Origin: Bacillota bacterium
GTDB lineage: Bacteria; Bacillota; Clostridia; Christensenellales; Aristaeellaceae
Reading direction: 5' to 3'
Assembly (NCBI GenBank): GCA_023416655.1
Contig: JAEZHK010000051.1
Location: 1-56,179 of the forward strand
Length of the DNA stretch: 56,179 bases
The notes under the pieces were generated by a model. That model was not told the origin of the DNA and did not search any database. It worked only from the letters and a program-made list of their open reading frames with translations. The first letter of the stretch is position 1; each line of letters opens with the position of its first letter. Below are positions 1 through 7,042 of the stretch, piece after piece. The position numbers were made by a program, and so were the translations under genes.

Positions 1-319
1 CTTCGCCGCCGTCGCCGAGTTCGAGGAACAGCCGCCGGATCTCGTCTTCATCCTTCGTGATGATCGTCAGGCTGATGTTGTTGCCCGCCACGAAGGGCAT
101 GCCGGGCGGGGTGTCTGAGAACATGACCGGAGCGCCGGAGATGGTGAGGTCGGTGTACATGATGAGGTTCTTGTCCGCATCGCTCATCCCCATGTCCTCG
201 TCCTGATGCCCGTCCCCGTAGGTCATGAACTTGGGCGCCGCGGTTTTAAATGCCTTTGCGTAGAATTCCACCGCCTCACGGCAATTACCGTTAAAGCTGA
301 CAAATGGTTGCAGTGCCAT
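1..319 (-). CDS. VOC family protein, PhnB-like (3' end cut by window edge)
   Basis: The minus strand reads MALQPFVSFNGNCREAVEFY and continues without a stop to the window edge, so the C-terminus is missing. The N-terminal pattern (a hydrophobic strand, NGNCREAVEFY helix, then MTYGDGH and MYTDLTISG) is typical of PhnB-like members of the vicinal oxygen chelate superfamily, which bind small molecules or metals through paired beta-alpha-beta-beta-beta units. The ATG at 319 is preceded by AAGGAG at good spacing. PhnB-like proteins are often annotated as glyoxalase or 3-demethylubiquinone methyltransferase, but no specific reaction can be inferred here. No linked gene lies on its 5' side; the next minus-strand gene ends about 240 nt upstream. 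Confidence 0.8.
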   Translation of the reverse strand, partial: MALQPFVSFNGNCREAVEFYAKAFKTAAPKFMTYGDGHQDEDMGMSDADKNLIMYTDLTISGAPVMFSDTPPGMPFVAGNNISLTIITKDEDEIRRLFLELGDGGE

Positions 320-559
320 TGAAATCACTCCTTCAAATGTGGGATGGCGAATATATACCGCTGGAAAAGGATTTGAAGCATCCGCATGCGGCTTCGCGAG
401 TAATACCGGACAACAGCCGGAATGAAACCATAGAGATGCCCGCCGGGCGGCGCTCCCGATCAAGCGGGAGTATCCGCTGCGGCGGGCGATTCTTTCCGTG
501 GATTTCAGGATGGAGTTCAGATCATTCTGACCGGGATAGGAAAGCCTCCCGGAAGCGCA
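320..559. other. Intergenic stretch with a large imperfect hairpin
   Basis: No gene is supported here. Around 439-490 there is a nested inverted repeat: an outer GCCCGCC / GGCGGGC pair encloses an inner CTCCCG / CGGGAG pair. It lies 3' of the metallopeptidase gene on the minus strand and could end that transcript, but no T-run follows it. Confidence 0.4.
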
Positions 560-928
560 TCAGTGCCGGAGCTTGTACCAGGCCAGGTGCATCGCGTCGT
601 CGTCCTCCAGCCCGTGCTCTCCGGCCATCGATTCCAAATGGTGCGTCAGCTCGTGGTGCAGCACCTCGCGCAGCGTTTCGCGGAACCGCTCGGGCGGCAT
701 GTCGCCGTGGGCGCGCAGGATCGAGCCGTAGTAGATGCGCACCGTGCGGCCCATGTGGTAGCCGTGCTCGTACTCGCCGAGCGTGTAGAGGTCGTTTGCG
801 ACGGCCTCCGCGCTCAGCTTCACTTCGGGCAGCAGGAGTACGCCTCCGTTGAGCCGGGAGAAGATCTCCTCCGGCAATTCGGCGACCAGGCCGTCCAACA
901 TCTCCCGGGCTTCCTCCAGCGAAACCAT
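560..928 (-). CDS. Small zincin-like metallopeptidase family protein
   Basis: A 122-residue cytosolic protein with an HExxH zinc site at about residues 92-96 in the context HHELTHHLES, followed by AGEHGLEDDDA. This fits the minimal zincin-like metallopeptidase family (PF06262-type), whose substrates are largely unknown. There is no signal peptide or membrane segment. The ATG at 928 overlaps the TGA of the upstream isomerase gene as TGATG, so translation is probably coupled; a longer in-frame reading starts inside the upstream gene and is not believed. The acidic LEDDDA tail could supply a third metal ligand, which is inference. It shares the upstream promoter at 1933-1960. Confidence 0.82.
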   Translation of the reverse strand: MVSLEEAREMLDGLVAELPEEIFSRLNGGVLLLPEVKLSAEAVANDLYTLGEYEHGYHMGRTVRIYYGSILRAHGDMPPERFRETLREVLHHELTHHLESMAGEHGLEDDDAMHLAWYKLRH

Positions 929-1893
929 CAGGCCCACCACATCTCGCCGATCCCCTCGAAGACCATGACGTTCTTGAGCATTTCGATCGCCTTCTGCAGG
1001 CCCTCGTTCTGGGACATCAGGCTGTCCTCGTGCTCGATGGAGATCGCCCCGTCGTAGCCGACCATGCGCAGCGCGCTGATGATGTCCTTCCACACCTGAT
1101 GGTTGTGGCCGTAGCCGACGGTGCGGAAGACCCAGGAGCGGTTCAGCTCGTCGCCGTAGTGCTTGGTATCGAGCACACCGGTCACGGCGGTGTTGTAGGG
1201 ATCGATCTTGGTGTCCTTGGCGTGGAAGAAGTAGACCGCCTTGCCCAGCTTCTTGATCGCCGCCACCGGGTCGATGCCCTGCCAGAACAGGTGGCTGGGG
1301 TCTAAGTTGGCGCCGATGGTGTCGCCCACCGCCTCACGGATGCGAAGGAGCGAATCCGGGTTGTACACGCAGAAGCCCGGGTGCATCTCGAAGGCGATCT
1401 TCTTGACGCCGTGGGCCTTAACGAACTCCACTTCTTTTTTCCAGTAGGGGATGAGCACCTCGTCCCACTGGTACTTGAGGATCTCCTTGAAGTCGTCCGG
1501 CCAGGGGCAAGTGACCCAGTTGGGCGTCTTGTCTTCGGGGGAGCCGCCCGGGCAGCCGGAGAAGGTGACCACCGTGTCCACGCCCAGCTTTTCAGCCAGC
1601 AGCACCGCGTCCTCGAAGTCTTCGTGGAACTGGCGGGCGATTTCTTTGTCCGGGTGCACGGGATTTCCGTGGGTGGACAGCGCGGCGATTTCCAGGTTGT
1701 ATTTCTTCAGCGTTTCGGTGAACTTGCGCAGCTTATCCGCGTCGCTCAAAAGCTCGCGCGGAACGCAGTGCGCCTTGCCCGGAAAGCCGCCGCAGCCGAT
1801 CTCCACCGCCTGCACGCCCGATTCCGAAAGGTACCTGCACGCGTCTTCAAAGGAGCGGTCCTGCAATACGACGGCAAACACACTCAGCTTCAT
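928..1893 (-). CDS. Sugar phosphate isomerase/epimerase (xylose isomerase-like TIM barrel)
   Basis: A 321-residue protein of the AP endonuclease 2 / xylose isomerase-like TIM-barrel family. Visible signs are the N-terminal MKLSVFAVV strand, EIGCGGFPGKAH, AALSTHGNPVHPD, TVVTFSGCPGG, AFEMHPGFCVYNP, GANLDPSHLFWQG, YFFHAKD and a C-terminal SIEHED, which carry the acidic and histidine residues that bind a divalent metal in the barrel. Related enzymes isomerise or epimerise sugars and inositols; the substrate here is unknown. The start is set by AAGGAGG eight bases before ATG; an upstream in-frame ATG lacks such a site. A strong promoter and a LacI-type palindrome lie upstream, which suggests sugar-responsive control. 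Confidence 0.85.
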   Translation of the reverse strand: MKLSVFAVVLQDRSFEDACRYLSESGVQAVEIGCGGFPGKAHCVPRELLSDADKLRKFTETLKKYNLEIAALSTHGNPVHPDKEIARQFHEDFEDAVLLAEKLGVDTVVTFSGCPGGSPEDKTPNWVTCPWPDDFKEILKYQWDEVLIPYWKKEVEFVKAHGVKKIAFEMHPGFCVYNPDSLLRIREAVGDTIGANLDPSHLFWQGIDPVAAIKKLGKAVYFFHAKDTKIDPYNTAVTGVLDTKHYGDELNRSWVFRTVGYGHNHQVWKDIISALRMVGYDGAISIEHEDSLMSQNEGLQKAIEMLKNVMVFEGIGEMWWA

Positions 1894-1932
1894 GGAAGAG
1901 GCCTCCTTGTCGTCCATTTATTCCTAGAGAAT

Positions 1933-1960
1933 ATTATATACAATTGGGGCGCTGTGTCAA
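1933..1960 (-). promoter_or_regulatory. Sigma-A promoter for the isomerase-metallopeptidase operon
   Basis: On the minus strand TTGACA (1955-1960) and TATAAT (1933-1938) are both perfect consensus hexamers with a 16-nt spacer, 40 nt upstream of the isomerase start. Confidence 0.8.
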
Positions 1961-1968
1961 TCAGGAGA

Positions 1969-1990
1969 GGAAACGTTTCCGGAACGTTTT
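1969..1990. promoter_or_regulatory. Candidate LacI/CcpA-family operator
   Basis: GGAAACGTTTCC at 1969-1980 is a perfect palindrome with the central CG of LacI-family operators, immediately followed by a second half-like GGAACGTTTT. It sits just upstream of the -35 box of the minus-strand promoter. Binding is inferred; no LacI-type regulator gene is in the window. Confidence 0.45.
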
Positions 1991-2064
1991 AGGGTCGGAA
2001 TTGACAATAATTGACTCCAGCTTTCATGTTTTTTTCGTGCGCTTCGCAAAGAAAGCGGCCCGGC

Positions 2065-2093
2065 TTGCGAAAAGTCCCGGAGGGCAGTATAAT
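2065..2093 (+). promoter_or_regulatory. Sigma-A promoter for the membrane protein gene
   Basis: TTGCGA (2065-2070), a 17-nt spacer and a perfect TATAAT (2088-2093), about 38 nt before the start codon. Confidence 0.65.
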
Positions 2094-2130
2094 AACTGGA
2101 GAGCTTTCACGAGAATTCTGGAGGCATGGC

Positions 2131-4101
2131 ATGGGCTTTGGCATTCTGGCGGCGTTTCTCGGATTGGGCGTACTGGCGGCGGAGGGTCTGTTTGCGGGCA
2201 GGCCCCGTTCGACGCGCGCCTATCTGGGCCTGACATGGGGCCTCATCATGATGATGTGGCTGCCGTCGGCTTGGGCGTTCCGCTTCGGCTTCACGGTGGT
2301 CGCGCAGTGGTGGGCGCTGGGCAGCGCGCTTGTGCTGTCCGCGGCGCTTTTCCTGCTGGGCAGGCCGTGGAGAGCTGGACGGCTCCATGTGGTGGGGATG
2401 CCGGGCAAACTCCTGCTCTTGATCGTTCCGTTCCTGATCCTGTCCTTCTATCTTCAGTTTACCCACACGCTCCGCCCGGTGGATGGCGCTCTGCACGTGG
2501 GCCAGTCCACCTTCGGGGACCTGAGCCTGCATCTGGGCATCGCGACGGGCCTTCGGAACGCCGCCTTCCCGCCGGAGTACACGCTGCTCCCCGGCACGAT
2601 GCTGGGCTATCCGTTCCTCTCGGACGCGGTGGTTTCGACCATGCTGCTCTTCGGCGCGCCGCTAAGGTGGGCGTTCATCACAACGGGTACTCTGATGATG
2701 GGGCTGGTGTTCTGGGGGTTTCTGCTGCTCTCCTGGGAGCTGACCCGCAGCCGGAAAGCGGTCGCCATTGCGTTCCTTCTGATGTTCCTGAACGGCGGGC
2801 TGGGTTTTCTCTACACCTTCGACGGCGCGTTCCGGGACAACTTTGCGAAATTCAATGACGCGCTTTACGGCTTCTACCTGACGCCCACCAACATGCCCGA
2901 CCTCAACCTCCGCTGGGTCAACGTGATCGCGGACCTGATGATCCCGCAGCGCACGCTACTCGCGGGCTGGACGGTGTGCATCCCGGCGCTGATGCTGCTG
3001 GCGCAGGCGGTCCGGCAGCGGGTGGAGACCAGCCGGATGGAGCCGCTTGGCCCGGTGCACGTGGTGACGGAGTCCGACGGCCGCCTGTGGGACTACGTGG
3101 TCCTGGGCGTCTGGGTGGGGCTGATGCCGATGATCCATACGCACTCTTTCCTGGCGCTGGGGCTGATCAGCCTGGGCGCGTTTGCGTATCTTCTGGTCAA
3201 GTCCGACCGGCGCGGGCAGGTTGCGCGGAATTTCCTTGTCTTCGGCGGGATCGCGATGGTCCTCGCGCTGCCGCAGCTTCTGACCTGGACGTTCCCTCAG
3301 ACCTCCGGAGGCGGATCATTGAAGTTCCACCTGAACTGGGTGAACAACAACGACGGGCTGATCGACGGTTGGCTTTGGTTCTGGGTCAAGAACGTGGGAC
3401 TGGTGTTCCTCCTGTTCGTGCCCGCGGCGCTTACGCAGGAGAAGCGGGGGCGCGCGCTGGCCGTCGGCGCGCTGACGGTGTTCCTGATCGCGGAGACGGT
3501 CCTTTTCCAGCCCAACCCCTACGACAACAACAAGCTCTTCTACGTGGCGTTCATCCTGATGCTGCCGCTGGCCGCCGAATACGTGGCGAAGGTTTACGAA
3601 AAACTCTCCGGCGTCCGCTGGCGGCCGTTCCTGCTGGGCGCGTTCCTGGTGGTTTCGACGCTCTCGGGCGGCATCACCCTCCTCCGGGAGGCCATCTCGG
3701 ACTACGAGGCGTACAGCGCGGACGAGGCGCAGGCCGCCGAGTATGTGGAGGAGAATACGCCAGGGGATGCGATGTTCCTGACAGGCGGCTGGCACAACAA
3801 CCCCGTTTCCGCGCTGGCGGGGCGGAAGCTGGTGTGCGGCACGGGCACCTACCTGTACTTCCACGGCGTCAACTATCAGAGCCAGCAGCAGGCGGCGCGG
3901 GACATGTACGAAACCCCCGCGGAAAATCGGTCACTGTTCGACGCCTACCGGGTTGACTACATCTATATCTCCAACTATGAGCGCTCGGATTACGCCATCG
4001 ACGAAGCGTTTTTCCGGGAGAACTTCCCGGCCTACTACCAAAACGGCGAAGTGACCATTTACGCCGTATCCGAGCGGGCGCGCGAAGCCTCGGGCGCTTA
4101 G
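2131..4101 (+). CDS. Large polytopic membrane protein, GT-C glycosyltransferase-like
   Basis: A 656-residue protein with roughly a dozen hydrophobic segments over the first 500 residues and a soluble C-terminal part of about 120 residues. An early extracytoplasmic loop contains DGALHVGQSTFGDLSLHL, an acidic/histidine cluster reminiscent of the catalytic loop of GT-C enzymes, which transfer sugars from lipid carriers. The C-terminal part (EYVEENTPGDAMFLTGG, then a YIYISNYERSDY stretch) resembles the exported domain in such proteins. The family assignment is by architecture only; a polymerase-like or transport role is possible. TGGAGG lies six bases before ATG at 2131; an in-frame start at 2011 lies upstream of the promoter and is rejected. 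A terminator follows the gene directly, so it is monocistronic. Confidence 0.7.
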   Translation: MGFGILAAFLGLGVLAAEGLFAGRPRSTRAYLGLTWGLIMMMWLPSAWAFRFGFTVVAQWWALGSALVLSAALFLLGRPWRAGRLHVVGMPGKLLLLIVPFLILSFYLQFTHTLRPVDGALHVGQSTFGDLSLHLGIATGLRNAAFPPEYTLLPGTMLGYPFLSDAVVSTMLLFGAPLRWAFITTGTLMMGLVFWGFLLLSWELTRSRKAVAIAFLLMFLNGGLGFLYTFDGAFRDNFAKFNDALYGFYLTPTNMPDLNLRWVNVIADLMIPQRTLLAGWTVCIPALMLLAQAVRQRVETSRMEPLGPVHVVTESDGRLWDYVVLGVWVGLMPMIHTHSFLALGLISLGAFAYLLVKSDRRGQVARNFLVFGGIAMVLALPQLLTWTFPQTSGGGSLKFHLNWVNNNDGLIDGWLWFWVKNVGLVFLLFVPAALTQEKRGRALAVGALTVFLIAETVLFQPNPYDNNKLFYVAFILMLPLAAEYVAKVYEKLSGVRWRPFLLGAFLVVSTLSGGITLLREAISDYEAYSADEAQAAEYVEENTPGDAMFLTGGWHNNPVSALAGRKLVCGTGTYLYFHGVNYQSQQQAARDMYETPAENRSLFDAYRVDYIYISNYERSDYAIDEAFFRENFPAYYQNGEVTIYAVSERAREASGA

Positions 4102-4120
4102 GTTTCTTCGGTTCCCGGAG

Positions 4121-4152
4121 GCTCCGGGTCCGCAGCGGCCCGGAGCTTTTTT
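4121..4152 (+). terminator. Rho-independent terminator
   Basis: GCTCCGGG and CCCGGAGC form an 8-bp stem directly followed by TTTTTT, 20 nt after the stop of the membrane protein gene. Confidence 0.85.
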
Positions 4153-4296
4153 ATTGGCGAAGAACCGGGGAAAGCGCGTGTTTCGCGATATTTCCCGCCT
4201 TGCCGGGCAACTTTCCATCCGCCTCCTTCGTCCTATAGTCGTTCCATATGGTAAAAACGCACATTTACACACGCGTCAATGCGGGGAGGATACGAT

Positions 4297-6717
4297 ATGC
4301 GCACGACAAAGCTGATCAAATGGGCGGCAGCCGGACTGATGGTAACCCTTCTGGCCGGATGCTCGTCGACGCCCGACAGCGTGGAGGATCCGCTGTCCTT
4401 TGATGTTGACGCGCAGCTTCCCTTTGTCACCGCCGCGCCCGAGGCAGTCGCCGACACGCCGACGCCCCAGCCAACCGAGCCCTGGGACACGACCGCGCCT
4501 ACGCAGGACTGGCAGAACGACCACTCCGCGGACCTCGGCGACCAGATCGAGGAAGGCGACCTTGTCAACGATACCACCGTCGTCTACCAGCTGTTGTCCA
4601 CTGGCGACAGCGGCAGCGACGTTGAAAAGCTGCAGAAGCGGCTCAAAGACCTCAAATATTACACGGGAGCGGTGGACGGCCGCTATGGTTCCCAGCTGGC
4701 CACCGCGGTGAAGCGCTTCCAGTCTTCTTTGGGTCTGGACACCACCGGCATCGCCAGCGCGAATTTGCAGCGGATGATCTACTCCTCCGCCGCGCCGACC
4801 TATACCGGGAATTCCTTCACCGATACCACGAATACCATCACTTTCGGCGACACCGACGACCAGGATTACGAAGCCGACCCCACCAACAAGCCGACCACGA
4901 CCAGGAAGCCCACCACGACCAAGAAGCCCACGGTGGCCGACGACGAGGAAGACACCGGCTACACCACGCTCAGCTACGGCGACAGCGGCACGAAGGTGCG
5001 CAACCTGCAGTCCAGCTTGAAGACGCTGGGCTACTACAGTGGCGCTGTGGACGGCGTGTACGGCGCCGGCACGGTGGCCGCGGTCAAGCGCTTTGAGCAG
5101 GCCTACGGCAAGACGCAGACCGGCATCGCGACGGTGGCGCTGCAGACCAAACTCTTCTCCGGCGACGCCAAGCCTTACAGCCAGACGACGCCCGCACCCG
5201 CCCAGGAGGCGTCCTATGTGAACCTGAAGCCGGGCGATACCGGCGATCGCGTCAAGCAGCTGCAGCAGCGGCTCAAGGAATTGGGCTATTTCACCGCGAA
5301 CGTCGGCGGCAACTACCTGACCGAGACCTCCAAGGCCGTCAAGGCCTTCCAGGAGGCGCTGGGCCTCGATCCGTCGGGCTACGCCTCCGCCTCGCTGCAG
5401 CGCAAGCTCTTCTCCTCCGCTGCGCCGGCCAATACCAGTAACTCCTCCAGCTATGTGAAGCTTCAGAAGAGCGACACCGGCGCGTGGGTGACCGCGCTGC
5501 AGACCCGGCTCAAGGAGCTGGGCTACCTGAAGGGCTCCGTCGACGGGGTGTACGGCAACTCCACCGTGAGCGCCGTCAAGCTGTTCGAGCAGGCCTACGG
5601 CAAGACCCCCACCGGCATCGCCACCGTGTCGCTTCAGAAGACGCTGTATGACGTCGACGCCAAGCCCTATGAAAAGGCGACGCCCACGCCCGAACCGGAG
5701 TACATCGATCTTCGATCGGGCGACAAGGGGCAGCGCGTGATGGCGCTGCAGAACCGGCTGCAGGATCTGGGCTATTTCTCCGGTGACGCGGACGGCAACT
5801 ACGGCTCTTCCACGGTCTCCGCAATCAAGCGGTTTGAGAAGGCTTACGGCAAGACGCAGACCGGCGTGGCCACTGTGTCGCTGCAGAAGACGCTGTTCTC
5901 CGATTCCGCGAAGCCCTATGAAGGGGCGACCGCGACGCCCGCGCCGACCGCCACCGCCGCGGCGGAATACGTGGAACTCAGGCCCGGCGATTCGGGCACT
6001 AAGGTCAAGCGGCTGCAAACCCGGCTCAAGGAGCTCGGCTACTTCGACGGCGATATCGGCGGGAATTACCTTGAGAAGACCACCAAGGCCGTCAAGCTCT
6101 TCCAGCGCGCCTACGGCAAGGACGAGACCGGCATCGCCAGCGTGTCGCTGCAGAAGACGCTGTTCTCCGATTCCGCCAAGCCCTACGAGGGCGCGACCCC
6201 GACGCCCGCGCCGGAGTACGTGAAGCTCTCGCCCGGCGACAGCGGCGACCGCGTCAAGAAGCTGCAGACCCGGCTCAAGGATCTGGGCTACTTCACCGGC
6301 AACATTGGCGGCAATTACGGCGAACTGACCACTGCGGCGGTCAAGCGCTTCCAGGCCAAGATCGGCGCCAACCAGACCGGCGTGGCCACGGTCACGCTGC
6401 AGGAGAAGCTGTTCGCGGACGACGCGCCCTTCTACAAGAGCAGCGGAACGACCTACAAGACGCTGAAGATGGGTTCCACCGGCGACGAAGTGTCTGCACT
6501 GCAGACGAGGCTGATGGAACTGGGCTATCTCTCCGAGGACATGATCGCCTTGGGCAAGTTCGAGAAAGCCACCCGGGACGCGGTGATCGACGCGCAGCTC
6601 GCCCGCGGTTACGAGTCCGACGGCACGGCCGACGACGACTTCCAGAAGTACATCTTCTCCGACGAGGCGTACAACTACATCGAGAGCCCGGAAGGCGACT
6701 CTGAGGGAGATTACTGA
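4297..6717 (+). CDS. Lipoprotein with eight peptidoglycan-binding repeats
   Basis: An 806-residue exported lipoprotein. The N-terminus MRTTKLIKWAAAGLMVTLLAGC ends in a lipobox with Cys22, so it should be anchored in the membrane. Eight PG_binding_1-type repeats follow between about residues 99 and 788, each with the pattern GDSG..V..LQ.RLK.LGY, then a VDG.YG or IGGNY turn, then AVK.FQ and a TG.A...LQ..LFS ending. The linkers are rich in Thr, Pro and Ala and often contain a TPTPAPEY-like motif; the linker after repeat 1 has a KPTTTRKPTTTKKP stretch. The last repeat is degenerate. There is no catalytic domain, so it probably acts as a wall-binding tether. GGGGAGGA precedes the ATG at 4297. It seems to be transcribed alone. 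Confidence 0.85.
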   Translation: MRTTKLIKWAAAGLMVTLLAGCSSTPDSVEDPLSFDVDAQLPFVTAAPEAVADTPTPQPTEPWDTTAPTQDWQNDHSADLGDQIEEGDLVNDTTVVYQLLSTGDSGSDVEKLQKRLKDLKYYTGAVDGRYGSQLATAVKRFQSSLGLDTTGIASANLQRMIYSSAAPTYTGNSFTDTTNTITFGDTDDQDYEADPTNKPTTTRKPTTTKKPTVADDEEDTGYTTLSYGDSGTKVRNLQSSLKTLGYYSGAVDGVYGAGTVAAVKRFEQAYGKTQTGIATVALQTKLFSGDAKPYSQTTPAPAQEASYVNLKPGDTGDRVKQLQQRLKELGYFTANVGGNYLTETSKAVKAFQEALGLDPSGYASASLQRKLFSSAAPANTSNSSSYVKLQKSDTGAWVTALQTRLKELGYLKGSVDGVYGNSTVSAVKLFEQAYGKTPTGIATVSLQKTLYDVDAKPYEKATPTPEPEYIDLRSGDKGQRVMALQNRLQDLGYFSGDADGNYGSSTVSAIKRFEKAYGKTQTGVATVSLQKTLFSDSAKPYEGATATPAPTATAAAEYVELRPGDSGTKVKRLQTRLKELGYFDGDIGGNYLEKTTKAVKLFQRAYGKDETGIASVSLQKTLFSDSAKPYEGATPTPAPEYVKLSPGDSGDRVKKLQTRLKDLGYFTGNIGGNYGELTTAAVKRFQAKIGANQTGVATVTLQEKLFADDAPFYKSSGTTYKTLKMGSTGDEVSALQTRLMELGYLSEDMIALGKFEKATRDAVIDAQLARGYESDGTADDDFQKYIFSDEAYNYIESPEGDSEGDY

Positions 6718-6719
6718 TG

Positions 6720-6911
6720 GCGATGAAAAACCACGATGGTTTTTCATCGCGAAGGAAGAAGTCTGCGCGAACCTGAAAATCTGCGGATTTTCCTGACGGT
6801 TCACTGACTTATGGTATTATATCAGCGACCAGTGTGCGCACTGGTCGCTGATATACGTTTCCGGCGCTTGAGGTCGCCGGAAACGGTTGAAGCCTGATAC
6901 GGGGTTGTCAA
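6720..6911 (+). repeat. Modular four-hairpin intergenic repeat, copy A
   Basis: It begins two bases after the stop of the lipoprotein gene. Hairpin 1 (6720-6750) has a 14-bp stem, GCGATGAAAAACCA with a CGA loop. Hairpin 2 has an outer stem GAACC / GGTTC (6769-6773 / 6798-6802) around an inner GAAAATC / GATTTTC hairpin and is followed by ACTG. Hairpin 3 (6818-6855) is a perfect 17-bp stem, TATATCAGCGACCAGTG with a TGCG loop. Hairpin 4 (6856-6885) is an 11-bp CGTTTCCGGCG stem. The element ends in TTGTCAA. Three further copies share this order (21044, 25406 and 27388). Confidence 0.75.
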
Positions 6912-6919
6912 ATTGTTGT

Positions 6920-6952
6920 GGGGCCGTCCGCAAAAGCGGGTGGCCCCATTTT
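6920..6952 (+). terminator. Rho-independent terminator after repeat copy A
   Basis: GGGGCCGTCCGC, an AAAA loop and GCGGGTGGCCCC form a 12-bp stem followed by ATTTT. It ends the lipoprotein/repeat transcript just before the next promoter. Confidence 0.75.
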
Positions 6953-6959
6953 CGCGGGA

Positions 6960-6988
6960 TTGTCGAAAATGAAAATGCGTGGTAAAAT
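6960..6988 (+). promoter_or_regulatory. Promoter of the first sugar-sensing operon
   Basis: TTGTCG (6960-6965), a 17-nt spacer and TAAAAT (6983-6988), about 54 nt before the regulator start codon. Confidence 0.6.
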
Positions 6989-7042
6989 AATGGAAAACAT
7001 TGGAAAGGTGCAGGCGCCCGGCGCGCCGCTAGTCAGGAAACG

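Noticed and set aside
304..852. Plus-strand Arg-rich frame near the left edge
   Set aside because: It overlaps the start of the PhnB-like gene and the metallopeptidase, and its composition is that of a shadow frame.
4276..6804. An 842-codon open frame on the minus strand
   Set aside because: It is antisense to the PG-binding repeat lipoprotein. The GC-rich periodic repeats suppress stops in the complementary frame; it has no domain, and the plus-strand gene has a signal peptide, repeats and a ribosome binding site.
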